64,000 nucleotides of DNA from Hymenobacter frigidus (GTDB lineage: Bacteria > Bacteroidota > Bacteroidia > Cytophagales > Hymenobacteraceae), in the NCBI RefSeq assembly GCF_014640435.1, contig NZ_BMGY01000018.1, positions 1-64,000 on the forward strand, in the 5' to 3' direction. The notes beneath the pieces were generated by a model. It made no database searches and had not been told where the DNA came from. It saw only the letters and a program-made list of their open reading frames with translations. Both the position numbers and the translations under genes were made by a program. Every line of letters begins with the position of its first letter. Position 1 is the first letter of the stretch. Shown here one piece after another: positions 33,596 through 43,064 of this stretch.

Positions 33596-36434
33596 GCAGT
33601 TCGTTTCGCCCGTCCTGGTACGGGCCTTGGGTTGGACACTGCTGCACTCGCTGTGGCAGGGAGCATTGGTGGCGGCCGTGTTGGCCGGGGCCCTGCTCTT
33701 GCTGCGCCGCCAGCGCGCCGAGGTGCGCTACGTGGCATCGGCCGGTGCGCTGGGCGCGGTGGTGGCCTTGGCTGGCATCACGTTCGGCTTGTATTTCACG
33801 GCCGGCGCGGATGCAGTCGCAGCGCTGCAAACAGGGGCGGTTGCGGTAGGCGTGACGCAAGTAGTGCCCGGCACGACGAAAACACTTACCGGTTCTACTA
33901 CGACTTGGGCTGGTGCGGCCCGGCGGCAAACAAGCTCGGGCAAAGCAGCCAAAATGGCCAGAGTCGCGCCTGTATTGGCTGCGGTATCAGCAACGCAGGA
34001 CGCTCACGCTGTACCGGCGGCGTTTGCGCGGGCGTTGCAAATCGGCCTGCGGTATTTTGACAATCATCTGCCGCTGCTGGTGGCGGCCTGGCTCCTGGGC
34101 CTGCTGGCCATGAGCCTGCGGATGCTGGGCGGCTTGCTCTACGTGCAGCGCTTGCGGCGCTATCGGGTGCAGCCGCTGTCGGCGGTTTGGCAGGAGCGGC
34201 TGGCGGTGCTGGCGGCCCGTAGTGGCCTGCGCCGGCCGGTGGCGCTGCTGGAGTCGGCGCTGGTGCGGGTGCCGCTGGTGGTGGGCCATATTCGGCCCGT
34301 GATTTTGCTGCCGCTGGGTACGGTGGCGGGGCTGTCGGCGGCTCATTTGGAAGCCATTCTGGCCCACGAGCTGGCCCATGTGCTGCGCCGCGACTACCTC
34401 GTGAACCTGCTGCAAACGGTGGCCGAGGCGTTATTTTTCTATCATCCGGCTGTGTGGTTCATGGCCAGCTGCGTGCGTACCGAGCGCGAAAACTGCTGCG
34501 ACGACACGGCCACGGCTCTCGTGGGCGGCGACCCGCTGCGGCTGGCCCGCGCCCTCACGGCCTTGGCCGAATGGAGCCAGAGCGCCGTGGTACCCACCGC
34601 GCCCCGGCTGGCGCTGGCCGCCATGGGCCGGCGCGGTGCCCTGCTCAGCCGGGTGCGCCGCCTGGTGCAGCGCCGCCCGGCCGCGCCCACGCTGGCCGAA
34701 GGCATTATGGCCGGCGCGTTGGTATTGGGTGGCTTGGGGCTATTGGGCGGCAGCGTGGCCCTGGCCGGCTCCTTAGCCCAGCCTGCCGTGCCGGCTGCCA
34801 AACCCGCGGCATTCGATTGGCAGACGGGGCCGGCTAAAGCTGGTGGTGTGGCAGATACTAATAAGCGCGCAGCTACCACTGCCACTTCCACCACCTCGAC
34901 AACCCCAGCGGCCTCATCCGCACCGGCTCAGCTTGTGGAGGAAAGCCGCGAAGATACCATCATGCAAAATGGTCCGGATGATGCCGCTCCGAGGCCGCCG
35001 CGCCGGCCTCGTCAGCTCCGCGAAAACCGTCGCGTTATCGTCAATGAGCGCGAGATGGCTCCGCCGATTTTTTCTGGCAACCCCGGCACGGTGGTGATTA
35101 CCAAGGATAAAAAAGGCCGCCTGACCGACTTGGTAGTGAATGGCCAGCGGGTGGAAGCCGCCATGGGCAAATCGAAGAAAAACAAGGGTGATAAAAACCA
35201 ACAGGTGGAAATCATTCAGGTGATGCCGCCGGGAAACCGGGAGTTTCGCAGCTACGCCTTCCGGGATGATGGCGAGGTGCAGCACCGGGTTGAACGGGAG
35301 GTAGAGCGCCAGATGGAGCGCCGCAAAGATGCCCGGTTCGATTTTCCGGGCTTTGACAAGCGGCAGTTCCAGATGGCACCCGAAGGCCGGTTGAACCGCA
35401 CGTACCGGCTGCAGCGGCCCACCGGAAGCTCCGGCGGCGACGAGTGGCGCGGCCAACTCGATGCCTTGCGCGGAGCGGAGCGGGGCTTGCGCATTGCTGC
35501 GGCCGCCAAGGGCCTGAACACCGAACAACGCAAGGAAATCAACCAAGAGCTGGAAAAAATGCGCGTTCGCATCCGGCAGGCTGAAAGCGACTTATCATCG
35601 AGCCAAAGCCAGCTGCGACCGGGTGATGCCGATGGTCGCCAACGGGAACTCGACGGGCGAGTAGAAATGCAGGACCGGCAGCAGGAAGGCCGGGACCGGC
35701 AACAGGAGCTACAGGACCAGCAGCAGGCAATGCGTGACCGTCAGCAAGAATTGCAGGACCGCCGACAAGAGTTGCGGGACCGCCAGCAGGCAATGCGTGA
35801 CCGCCAGCAGGAGCAGCGGGATTGGACGCGGGAGCGTGCCGACCGCGAACGGGCCGACCGCGACCAGCAACGAGCCGACCAGCACGAAGCCCTGGTAGCC
35901 GAACTGCGGAAAGACGGCCTGATTCAGGACAAAGACAACTTCCAACTTAAGCTCATGGGCAAGAGCATGACCGTGAACGGCAAGGAGCAGCCGGCCACGG
36001 TGCGGCAGAAGTACCTGAAGCTGTACGAGAGTAGCACCGGCCGCAAAATGAGCGCCACCGGAGCCATGAACATTACGCGCAACAACACCACGGGCTTCAA
36101 TCACAATGATGCGCCGCGCCCACCCCGGCCACCGCGCGCGCCGATGGCCCCGATGATGGAACCGCCCATGCCACCCATGCCACCCATGCCACCCATGCCC
36201 GCACTGCCAGCGCCACCGGCCCCGCCGCGGGTGGATACCGAAACGCTGCGCGATGAGCTGCGTAAGGATGGCGTGCTTGGCCGCGACGAGAAGAGCCTGC
36301 AGTTTCAGCTCAACTCCGCGGGGCTGACGGTGAACGGCAAAAAACAGCCGGAGGAGCTGGCGGCCAAGTACCGCAAGTTCACGAACCACGACAATGGCAA
36401 GAACTTTAACATGACTATTTCGACCCAGGAATAG
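33582..36434 (+). CDS. BlaR1/M56-type membrane metallopeptidase with long C-terminal extension
   Basis: The 950-residue protein starts at ATG 33582 (MTTLEQFVSPVLVRALGWTL). Membrane segments surround the zinc motif AHELAHVLRRDY (His262-Glu263-x2-His266). NCCDDTAT follows, as in M56 peptidases. BlaR1 and MecR1 carry a penicillin-binding sensor after this domain; it is absent here. Instead there is a Ser/Thr linker, a basic region and a long Arg/Gln/Asp repeat (QQELQD, QQAMRD units, about 685-770). Two copies of a domain follow, around LRKDGLIQDKDNFQLKL and LRKDGVLGRDEKSLQFQL, each with MTVNGK- or LTVNGK-type ends, separated by a Pro/Met-rich stretch. The stimulus is unknown. Confidence 0.9.
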   Translation: MTTLEQFVSPVLVRALGWTLLHSLWQGALVAAVLAGALLLLRRQRAEVRYVASAGALGAVVALAGITFGLYFTAGADAVAALQTGAVAVGVTQVVPGTTKTLTGSTTTWAGAARRQTSSGKAAKMARVAPVLAAVSATQDAHAVPAAFARALQIGLRYFDNHLPLLVAAWLLGLLAMSLRMLGGLLYVQRLRRYRVQPLSAVWQERLAVLAARSGLRRPVALLESALVRVPLVVGHIRPVILLPLGTVAGLSAAHLEAILAHELAHVLRRDYLVNLLQTVAEALFFYHPAVWFMASCVRTERENCCDDTATALVGGDPLRLARALTALAEWSQSAVVPTAPRLALAAMGRRGALLSRVRRLVQRRPAAPTLAEGIMAGALVLGGLGLLGGSVALAGSLAQPAVPAAKPAAFDWQTGPAKAGGVADTNKRAATTATSTTSTTPAASSAPAQLVEESREDTIMQNGPDDAAPRPPRRPRQLRENRRVIVNEREMAPPIFSGNPGTVVITKDKKGRLTDLVVNGQRVEAAMGKSKKNKGDKNQQVEIIQVMPPGNREFRSYAFRDDGEVQHRVEREVERQMERRKDARFDFPGFDKRQFQMAPEGRLNRTYRLQRPTGSSGGDEWRGQLDALRGAERGLRIAAAAKGLNTEQRKEINQELEKMRVRIRQAESDLSSSQSQLRPGDADGRQRELDGRVEMQDRQQEGRDRQQELQDQQQAMRDRQQELQDRRQELRDRQQAMRDRQQEQRDWTRERADRERADRDQQRADQHEALVAELRKDGLIQDKDNFQLKLMGKSMTVNGKEQPATVRQKYLKLYESSTGRKMSATGAMNITRNNTTGFNHNDAPRPPRPPRAPMAPMMEPPMPPMPPMPPMPALPAPPAPPRVDTETLRDELRKDGVLGRDEKSLQFQLNSAGLTVNGKKQPEELAAKYRKFTNHDNGKNFNMTISTQE

Positions 36435-36450
36435 CCAGCTGATAGAAATG

Positions 36451-36488
36451 AAGGGCCGGTTTTCTGCTCAGAAAGCCGGCCCTTTTTT
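36451..36488 (+). terminator. Intrinsic terminator after the M56 gene
   Basis: Stem AAGGGCCGG / CCGGCCCTT is followed by T residues. It lies 17 bp after the stop codon. Confidence 0.9.
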
Positions 36489-36601
36489 GAGTTAATAGGT
36501 GGATGATAACATAAAAAAAACATGGCGCGACAAGCAACTAAGCGGTCTTTGCACGCATCTGTAGGCCTCCCTGAAAAATATTATCAGTTAGCAGAAAACG
36601 T

Positions 36602-39193
36602 ATGTTTCGTTATTTATTGAGTTGGTGGCTGCTGCTGGTTGTGTGCACCGCCTGGGGGCAAGCCCCGGCCGACTTGGCTAACCCGGCAAAGCCCGCGCCC
36701 AAGCGCCAGCTGCAAGCCGTGCGCATCGGCACGGCTCCCAAACTTGATGGCTTGCTCGATGAAGCAGTGTGGCAGACGGCCCCCATCGCCACCAAATTCT
36801 ACGAGCGGGAGCCCACGCCGGGCCGGGAGGAAAAACACCCCACCGAAGTGCGCGTGCTCTACGACGACGACGCGATTTATGTGGGGGCCATCATGCACGA
36901 TGTGGCCCAGGATTCCATTTTTCGAGAGCTCAGCGCCCGCGATAATATTGGCAACTCCGACTGGTTCGGGATATTCATCGACACCTATAACGACCAACTC
37001 AACGGCTACCAGTTCCTGCTGACGCCGGGCGGCGTGCAGATAGACGCCCGCCAGTCGCCGGCCAACGGCGACGACCGCGACTGGAACGCCGTGTGGGACT
37101 CGCGCACCGCCCTGCGCGGCACCGACTGGGTGGCCGAAATGCGCATTCCCTACTCGGCCATTCGCTTCAGCAAGACCACGGAGCAGGTGTGGGGCGTGAA
37201 CTTTGGCCGGCAGCGGCGCAGCACCCGCCAAACGTTTTTCTGGAACGAGGTGAAGCCGCAGGTGGACGGCTTTGTGAACCAGTGGGGTACGCTCACGGGC
37301 ATCCACGACATCAAGCCGCCGCTACGGCTCTCGCTCACGCCCTACGTATCGAGCTACGTGAACCACTACCCCTACAACGAGCAGGGCAAGAAGAACACCG
37401 CCACCAGCTTCAACGGCGGGGCCGACATAAAGTGGGGCATCAACGAAAGCTTCACGCTGGATGCCACGCTGGTGCCCGACTTTGGGCAGGTGCAGAGCGA
37501 TAATCAGGTGCTCAACCTTTCGCCCTTTGAGGTGCAGTTCAACGAAAATAGGGGCTTCTTCACCGAAGGTACCGAGCTGTTCAACAAGGGCGGGCTGTTT
37601 TATTCGCGCCGGGTGGGGGCCACGCCGCTGGGCTTTGGTGCCGTGGAGGCGCAGCTGCGGCCGGGTACCCGCACCGCCGACGGCCGCCGCCAGGGCGGCG
37701 AGTACGTGGTGCAAAACCCCGGCGTGACGCGCCTGCTGAACGCCACCAAAATATCGGGCCGCACCAGCAAGGGCCTGGGCGTGGGCATCTTCAACGCGCT
37801 GAGCAACGACGTGTACGCTACCGTGCAGGACAGCACCAGTGGGGCCCGGCGTGATGTGCTCACCCAGCCTTTTGCTAATTACAGCATCGTGGTGCTTGAC
37901 CAGAGCCTGAAGAACAACTCCTACGTGTCGCTCGTCAACACCAACGTGACGCGGGCCGGCAGCACCTACGACGCCAACGTGACCGGCGGCCTGTTTCGCT
38001 TCGCCAACAAGGCCAACCGCTATGCTCTCGACGGCCGGGTGGTGTACTCGCGCCGCCGGGGCACGGAGTTCAACTCGGCTACCGAAATTGACGACCAGAA
38101 CGGCTACAAGTACTACCTGAGCCTGGGCAAAATCAGCGGTAACTTCACCTGGAACGTGGACCACGGCATCGAGTCGCGCACCTACAACCCGAACGATTTG
38201 GGCCTGCTTTTCGCCAACAACAGCATCTCGCAGTCCGTCAACGCCAGCTATAATATCTACAAGCCTTTCTGGAAGGTGAACAAGCTCAGTACCTACGGCG
38301 GCCTGAACTACAGCCTGTTGGAGCGGCCCCGCCGCTACCAGGACGCCGGGGTGTATATGGGCGCCAATACGATTTTCACCAAAAGCTTTCTTTTTGTTCG
38401 GCTCAACATTGATGCCTCCCCGCTCACCCGCGACTACTTCGACCCACGGCGCGAGCCCATTGGCAAGTACTACGTGCGCAAGCCCGCCACCTTCGGTTTC
38501 AACGGCAATTTCTCCTCCGATTACCGCAAGAAATTTGCCCTCGACGTTGGGTACGGGGCCCGTTTCTTTGCCAACGATGGCGACCGCACCGGTCGCGATG
38601 GGTTCGACCTGAACCTGGGCCCGCGCTACCGGGCCAGCAACCAGCTCAGCTTCGTGTACCAAATCGGGTACGGGCTGCGCCGCAATCAGATTGGCTACGC
38701 CGGCAGCCTCCGGGGCAATAACGCCCTGGATGCGCCGCTGCTGCTCGCCTTCGGCGGCCCCCAGGGCGACGTATTGCTGGGCCGCCGCGACGTGACGACT
38801 TTCACCAATACGGCCACGGCTACTTACACCTTCACCAACCGCATGTCGTTCAATATCCGGCTGCGGCACTACGTGAGCAACGTCCACTACCGCGACTTTT
38901 CGCGCCTGCACCCCAACGGCGTGGAAACGCAAGAGCCCGCCTATGAGCGCAACCGCGACAACACCTTCAACGCTTTCAACATCGACGCTGTGTACTCATG
39001 GTGGTTCGCGCCCGGCTCGCAGGTCAGCATTGTGTGGAAAAACGCCAGCGCCGCCTTCCTGGAGTCGAACGCCGCCACGCCGCTCTACTTCGATAACCTG
39101 AGCAACACCATCAACACCCCGCACAACAATAACGTGTCGGTGAAGGTGCTGTATTTCCTTGATTATCTGGCAATACGGCCCCGGCGGACGTAG
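36602..39193 (+). CDS. DUF5916 outer-membrane protein with CBM9-like N-terminal domain
   Basis: The 863-residue protein has a signal peptide (to about residue 21). A CBM9-type beta-sandwich follows (about 38-220): LDGLLDEAVWQTAP, VRVLYDDDAIYVGAIMHD, SDWFGIFIDTYNDQLNGYQF and WVAEMRIPYSAIRF. The rest is a beta-barrel-like region with PDFGQVQSDNQVLNLSPFE and a C-terminal strand near VSVKVLYFLDYLAIRPRRT. This order defines the DUF5916 family, common in Bacteroidota. The ligand is not known; carbohydrate or peptide binding is possible. It is monocistronic. Confidence 0.92.
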   Translation: MFRYLLSWWLLLVVCTAWGQAPADLANPAKPAPKRQLQAVRIGTAPKLDGLLDEAVWQTAPIATKFYEREPTPGREEKHPTEVRVLYDDDAIYVGAIMHDVAQDSIFRELSARDNIGNSDWFGIFIDTYNDQLNGYQFLLTPGGVQIDARQSPANGDDRDWNAVWDSRTALRGTDWVAEMRIPYSAIRFSKTTEQVWGVNFGRQRRSTRQTFFWNEVKPQVDGFVNQWGTLTGIHDIKPPLRLSLTPYVSSYVNHYPYNEQGKKNTATSFNGGADIKWGINESFTLDATLVPDFGQVQSDNQVLNLSPFEVQFNENRGFFTEGTELFNKGGLFYSRRVGATPLGFGAVEAQLRPGTRTADGRRQGGEYVVQNPGVTRLLNATKISGRTSKGLGVGIFNALSNDVYATVQDSTSGARRDVLTQPFANYSIVVLDQSLKNNSYVSLVNTNVTRAGSTYDANVTGGLFRFANKANRYALDGRVVYSRRRGTEFNSATEIDDQNGYKYYLSLGKISGNFTWNVDHGIESRTYNPNDLGLLFANNSISQSVNASYNIYKPFWKVNKLSTYGGLNYSLLERPRRYQDAGVYMGANTIFTKSFLFVRLNIDASPLTRDYFDPRREPIGKYYVRKPATFGFNGNFSSDYRKKFALDVGYGARFFANDGDRTGRDGFDLNLGPRYRASNQLSFVYQIGYGLRRNQIGYAGSLRGNNALDAPLLLAFGGPQGDVLLGRRDVTTFTNTATATYTFTNRMSFNIRLRHYVSNVHYRDFSRLHPNGVETQEPAYERNRDNTFNAFNIDAVYSWWFAPGSQVSIVWKNASAAFLESNAATPLYFDNLSNTINTPHNNNVSVKVLYFLDYLAIRPRRT

Positions 39194-39238
39194 TTGGGGG
39201 AGTAGTGGGCGTAACCGGCAGAAGAGGGCAGAAAAAGA

Positions 39239-39340
39239 ACGTCATGCCGAGCGCAGCCGAGGCATCTCGCGTGGAGTAGTAACTCAATCGATTGGATTAC
39301 TACTCCACGCGAGAAGCCTCGGCTGCGCTCGGCATGACGT
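39239..39340. repeat. Palindromic repeat, family E, 44-bp arms
   Basis: Arms 39239-39282 and 39297-39340 are reverse complements with a single mismatch, beginning ACGTCATGCCGAGCGCAGCC. The element fills most of the spacer between two convergent genes. Related copies lie at 51202-51303 and, shortened, at 44559-44594. Confidence 0.92.
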
Positions 39341-39363
39341 TTCTTGTTAATGTCCGTTCGGCT

Positions 39364-40983
39364 CTACTTCGCCAGCGTCATTTGCTCGGCCATTTTCACC
39401 GCCGCGTACAAATTCACAATTCCGCCCGTGCGCGAGAGCGTGGCGAAATCCACCATCGCCTTCGTGCCGGGCTTGAGCACCTGCGTGTGGTAGGGTACGG
39501 CCGATTTCAGGATAATCTGCTTGAGCTGCACGGCCGTGAGCTGCGGGAAATACGCCTTGAGCACCGCCGCTACGCCCGCCACCACCGGCGTGGCCATGCT
39601 GGTGCCGCTGTAGGTGGCGTAGGTGTCGCGCGGTGTGGACGAATAAATGGCCACGCCCGGCGCGAACACGTCCACCGTCTGGCGGCCGTAGTTCGAGAAG
39701 CCCGCGGCCAGGTCCTGGGTGTTGAAGCGGCTGCTGGCCCCGACAGTAATCAGGTTTGGGATTTCCTTGCCGTTGAGATAGTTGGGCGAGGGAAAGTGCA
39801 TGGTTTCGTCGGTGTTGTCGCTGCTGTTGCCGGCGGCGTGCACCAGCAGCACACCCTTTTGGGCCGCGTACTGCATGGCCGCGTCCACCACCTGTTTCTC
39901 CGGCGAAAAGTCCTTGCCAAAGCTCATGCTGATGATTTGGGCGCCGTTGTCCACCGCGTAGCGAATGGAGTTGGCCACGTCCTTGTCGCGCTCGTCGCCG
40001 CTGGGCGTGGAGCGCACGCCCATGATGCGCACGGCGGCGGCCACGCCGTCGGCCCCCAGCCCATTGCCGCGCACCCCGCCGATGATGCCCGCGCAGTGGG
40101 TGCCGTGGCTGGCGTCGGGGCCCTGAATATCGCCGTTGCCGTACTTGCTTTCGGTGAGGTCGGCCACGTTGTCGCCCACAATGGCACGCGGGTTGTAATC
40201 CGGGTTCAGGCTTTTTTCCACCCGTTCGCGGGAGCGATTCAGGGCTTCGGCGAGGGACTTGGTGGCTTCCTCGTCGCTGGCGTAGCCGGCTCGGTGCAGA
40301 AACGCATACAGCGCCTTGGCTTCGGGCAGGTCGGCGCGGCCGGCCGCGGTGTGCAGCAGGCCCGAGTCGAGGCGCGTCACGTTCAGGGCCTGCTTCAGGC
40401 GGGCAAACAACGCGGCGTTGGCAGTGGACGCGTCGGTAATGCGGGCGAGGCGCTCATCCTCGGTCTTTTTGTCCTTCTCGTAGGAAGCTTTGGCCCGCTC
40501 GTATAGGTCAAACTTGGCTTTGTCGGTATTCGACAGCGACTTGCGCTGCTTGCCTTCAAACTGCGTTCGGTAGTGCCCGTAGATGCGGGTTTGCTCCAGG
40601 GTTTCTACGCCCACGTTGCGGCCGTCTTTGCCGCCCAGAAAGCTCCAGCCGCGCACGTCGTCCACGTAGCCGTTCTGGTCGTCGTCGAGGCCGTTGCCGG
40701 CCACTTCGCTCGCCTTGCGCCACAAAATGGGCTTCAAGTCCACGTGGGTCGAGTCGATACCCGAGTCGATGACGGCCACCACCACCGGCGTGGCCGGGCG
40801 GTTGGCCAGCAGCTCCCGGTAGGCGCGGTCGGCGCTGATGCCGGGCACGCCATCGGCCTGCTGGTCGAGGTGCTGCCAGCGGCGAATTTGCGCCGGCGTG
40901 GTTTGGGCGCGGGCGGTGAAGGAGGCGAAGGAAAGCAGGCCTAGCAGGGCCAGGCGGGAGAAAGGCAGGATAGGGGAGGGCAT
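39364..40983 (-). CDS. Secreted S8 (subtilisin-like) serine protease
   Basis: The start ATG 40983 (MPSPILPFSRLALLGLLSFA) gives a signal peptide and 539 residues. The catalytic triad is complete: Asp in VVAVIDSGIDSTHVDL, His in ASHGTHCAGIIGG, and Ser in YSGTSMATPVVAG. Between the Asp and His blocks lies an insertion of roughly 170 residues rich in Lys/Glu, longer than in plain subtilisins. There is no C-terminal sorting domain, so it is probably periplasmic or exported by the Sec route only. Its target is unknown. Confidence 0.94.
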   Translation of the reverse strand: MPSPILPFSRLALLGLLSFASFTARAQTTPAQIRRWQHLDQQADGVPGISADRAYRELLANRPATPVVVAVIDSGIDSTHVDLKPILWRKASEVAGNGLDDDQNGYVDDVRGWSFLGGKDGRNVGVETLEQTRIYGHYRTQFEGKQRKSLSNTDKAKFDLYERAKASYEKDKKTEDERLARITDASTANAALFARLKQALNVTRLDSGLLHTAAGRADLPEAKALYAFLHRAGYASDEEATKSLAEALNRSRERVEKSLNPDYNPRAIVGDNVADLTESKYGNGDIQGPDASHGTHCAGIIGGVRGNGLGADGVAAAVRIMGVRSTPSGDERDKDVANSIRYAVDNGAQIISMSFGKDFSPEKQVVDAAMQYAAQKGVLLVHAAGNSSDNTDETMHFPSPNYLNGKEIPNLITVGASSRFNTQDLAAGFSNYGRQTVDVFAPGVAIYSSTPRDTYATYSGTSMATPVVAGVAAVLKAYFPQLTAVQLKQIILKSAVPYHTQVLKPGTKAMVDFATLSRTGGIVNLYAAVKMAEQMTLAK

Positions 40984-41051
40984 GCTATAAATTGAAAGAG
41001 GAAATTCGAAGCTAAAGATAAAGGCCACCAGTGACTGGCGGCCGGCCGGCC

Positions 41052-41429
41052 TCAGTGAATGCTGCTCAGCGACAAATACGCGCCCTCTTCCAGCAGCGCA
41101 AGCCGCCAGTAGGCCAGATAGCGCAACAGGGGATACCCGTCGGGCCACTGCTCAAAATGGTCCTCCGGGGTTCCCACCAAATCATCAGCCAGGGCGTACA
41201 CGGCCTCCTCCAAGTCGCCGGTCAGGGCCGAACGTTGGGGCTTACAATCCGGAAACAGGGACTCGTAGCCGGCGTAGATGACCGTTGCGAGGCCTTCAGT
41301 ATCAGCCGCCGCCTTGAGCTGCTCGCCCGAGTCGAAGTCGATATGGGGCGGAATCAGCGCGGTATCATAGGAGCCCGCGTCCCACGGGAAAGCCGGGTTT
41401 TCGTGAAAGCAAATGCGTAGTCGACTCAT
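41052..41429 (-). CDS. Hypothetical protein
   Basis: The frame starts at ATG 41429 (MSRLRICFHENPAFPWDAGS) and encodes 125 residues; it stays open upstream as far as a TTG at 41531. The product is acidic and has no signal peptide or membrane segment. Segments such as ATVIYAGYESLFPDC and YPLLRYLAYWRLALLEEGAY look like a globular domain. No family is recognised. Upstream codons are more AT-rich than the body. Confidence 0.65.
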   Translation of the reverse strand: MSRLRICFHENPAFPWDAGSYDTALIPPHIDFDSGEQLKAAADTEGLATVIYAGYESLFPDCKPQRSALTGDLEEAVYALADDLVGTPEDHFEQWPDGYPLLRYLAYWRLALLEEGAYLSLSSIH

Positions 41430-41531
41430 TGGATAATGCCGAAATAGTCCCACTTGATGCTCATGGGAGTGATTAATAAAATCTGATTTCTGCTCAATCA
41501 GCGGATATTGCGCTGCAATTTCACGAACCAA

Positions 41532-41829
41532 ATCACGCCCCGGTCTTTGTCGTTTCGTTCCTGCCGGGGGTATTGAAGACCCAAAAAGAGCGGTGGCGTT
41601 TTTGGGATTTTGGTAAAAACGAAAGTATGCACTGCCGCCAATAGTTAGCCCTTTGACAACTCGCAGGTTGGTTTCTACTCGCCGGTTAATTAGCCTAAAG
41701 CTTAGAAAAGGCTTTTTTTATCTCAAAATATTTATTTGGTATGATGTCAAAGGTCTGGTTCCACCTCCCGACATCAGGAGCTGCACCGGCGCGCTCAATC
41801 CGTGCCCGCAACCCCTTCGGCTTTTTAAC
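41532..41829. other. Intergenic spacer, nothing identified
   Basis: This 298-bp stretch is locally AT-rich and has short frames only. I see no RNA gene, repeat or clear promoter box. Confidence 0.5.
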
Positions 41830-42816
41830 TTACGCCTTCGCCCCTAGCAATTCTGCCGCTGCGGCTACCGGCGTGAGCTGCCCGGCGGCCACTGCCGCCC
41901 GCACCGCCGGCAGCCGCTCGCGCACGGCTGCATCGGCATAAAACCGGCTTTCCAGCGCCTGCGCAATGCTTTGGTGCAGCCATTGCAGCTGCTGCTCCTG
42001 CCGTCGCCGCTCAAAATACCCATTCTGCCGGGTGGCTTCGGCGTAGGTTTCCACCACCGCCCACAGCTCGGCGATGCCCATGCCGCTCACGGCCGAGGTG
42101 AGCAGTACCGGCTGCACCTGGCCCGAAGGCGCGGGCGGAAACAAGTGCAGCGCGTTCTGGTAGTCGAGGCGGGCGCGGCGGGCGGCCAGCTCGTTGCCGT
42201 GGTCGGCCTTGGTGATGCACAGGGCATCGGCCATTTCCATAATGCCGCGCTTGAGGCCCTGAAGCTCGTCGCCGGCCCCGGCCAGCATCAGCAGCAGGAA
42301 GAAATCGACCATGCCGTGCACCGTGGTTTCAGACTGCCCCACGCCCACGGTTTCCACAAAAATCACGTCGTGGCCCGCCGCCTCACACAGTAATAATGCC
42401 TCCCGGGTGGCCCGCGCTACCCCGCCCAGGCTGCCGGCTGAGGGCGAGGGCCGGATAAACGCCGCTGGCTGGGCCGCCAGCCAGGGCATCCGCGTTTTAT
42501 CGCCCAGAATGCTGCCGCCGCCGCGCTGGCTGCTGGGGTCCACGGCCAGCACGGCCAGCGTTAGCCCCTTGGTTTCGACCAAATACCGCCCCAACGCCTC
42601 GATAAATGTGCTTTTGCCCACGCCGGGCACGCCCGTGATGCCCACCCGCAGGCTACGGCCGGTGTGGGGCAGCACGGCCTGCACCACCGCCTGGGCCAAG
42701 GTTTGGTCGGCGGGCAAGGTGCTTTCAACCAGCGTGATGGCGCGGCCCAGCACCGTGCGGGAGCCCGCCAGGATACCGGCGGCGTACTCAGAAACGGAAA
42801 GGCGTTTTGGGGGCAA
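41830..42816 (-). CDS. meaB: Methylmalonyl-CoA mutase-associated GTPase MeaB
   Basis: MeaB is the G-protein chaperone that loads and protects the B12 cofactor of methylmalonyl-CoA mutase. The 328-residue protein has RAITLVES near residue 25, the P-loop GVPGVGKST (about 63-71), LAVDPSSQRGGGSILGDKTRM, the switch region FVETVGVGQSE, and the base-recognition motif TKAD. All match MeaB/ArgK. The frame opens only with a TTG at 42816 after an in-frame TAA eight codons upstream, so TTG is the likely start. The mutase genes are not in the window. Confidence 0.95.
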   Translation of the reverse strand: MPPKRLSVSEYAAGILAGSRTVLGRAITLVESTLPADQTLAQAVVQAVLPHTGRSLRVGITGVPGVGKSTFIEALGRYLVETKGLTLAVLAVDPSSQRGGGSILGDKTRMPWLAAQPAAFIRPSPSAGSLGGVARATREALLLCEAAGHDVIFVETVGVGQSETTVHGMVDFFLLLMLAGAGDELQGLKRGIMEMADALCITKADHGNELAARRARLDYQNALHLFPPAPSGQVQPVLLTSAVSGMGIAELWAVVETYAEATRQNGYFERRRQEQQLQWLHQSIAQALESRFYADAAVRERLPAVRAAVAAGQLTPVAAAAELLGAKA

Positions 42817-42880
42817 TGGTTTGATGGGTAAGGGTTAGCGTGCAGCCGGAATGAGTGATGGGCGCATTGACTACCTGCTG

Positions 42881-43024
42881 TTACGCAATGAGCCGCTCAA
42901 GATGCTGGAAAGAAGCTTTTGCCACTTCAGAAAAGGTCGTTTCGAGGTAACGAGCCACTTCGGTGCGTAACATCAGCAAATACGTTGGGCTGAACGGCAC
43001 CAGCGCCTGACCTTTGCCGAACGC
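42881..43024 (-). pseudogene. Short open frame, possible gene remnant
   Basis: A 47-codon frame between TGA and TAA reads AFGKGQALVPFSPTYLLMLR and continues TEVARYLETTFSEVAKASFQ. It is helix-like and ends in HLERLIA. Only an internal ATG would give a 30-residue peptide. It looks like the tail of a lost gene. I recognise no family. Confidence 0.25.
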
Positions 43025-43064
43025 TCAATCGGACTGCAAGCTAAACCCGCCACCTATTTTCTGT

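Noticed and set aside
33170..36434. Beta-lactam resistance locus
   Set aside because: There is no beta-lactamase gene and the M56 protein lacks the penicillin-binding sensor domain; the stimulus is likely something else.
37322..38932. 536-codon minus-strand frame opposite the DUF5916 gene
   Set aside because: It is a shadow of the plus-strand gene: Val/Gly/His-rich without domains, caused by the GC bias at third positions.
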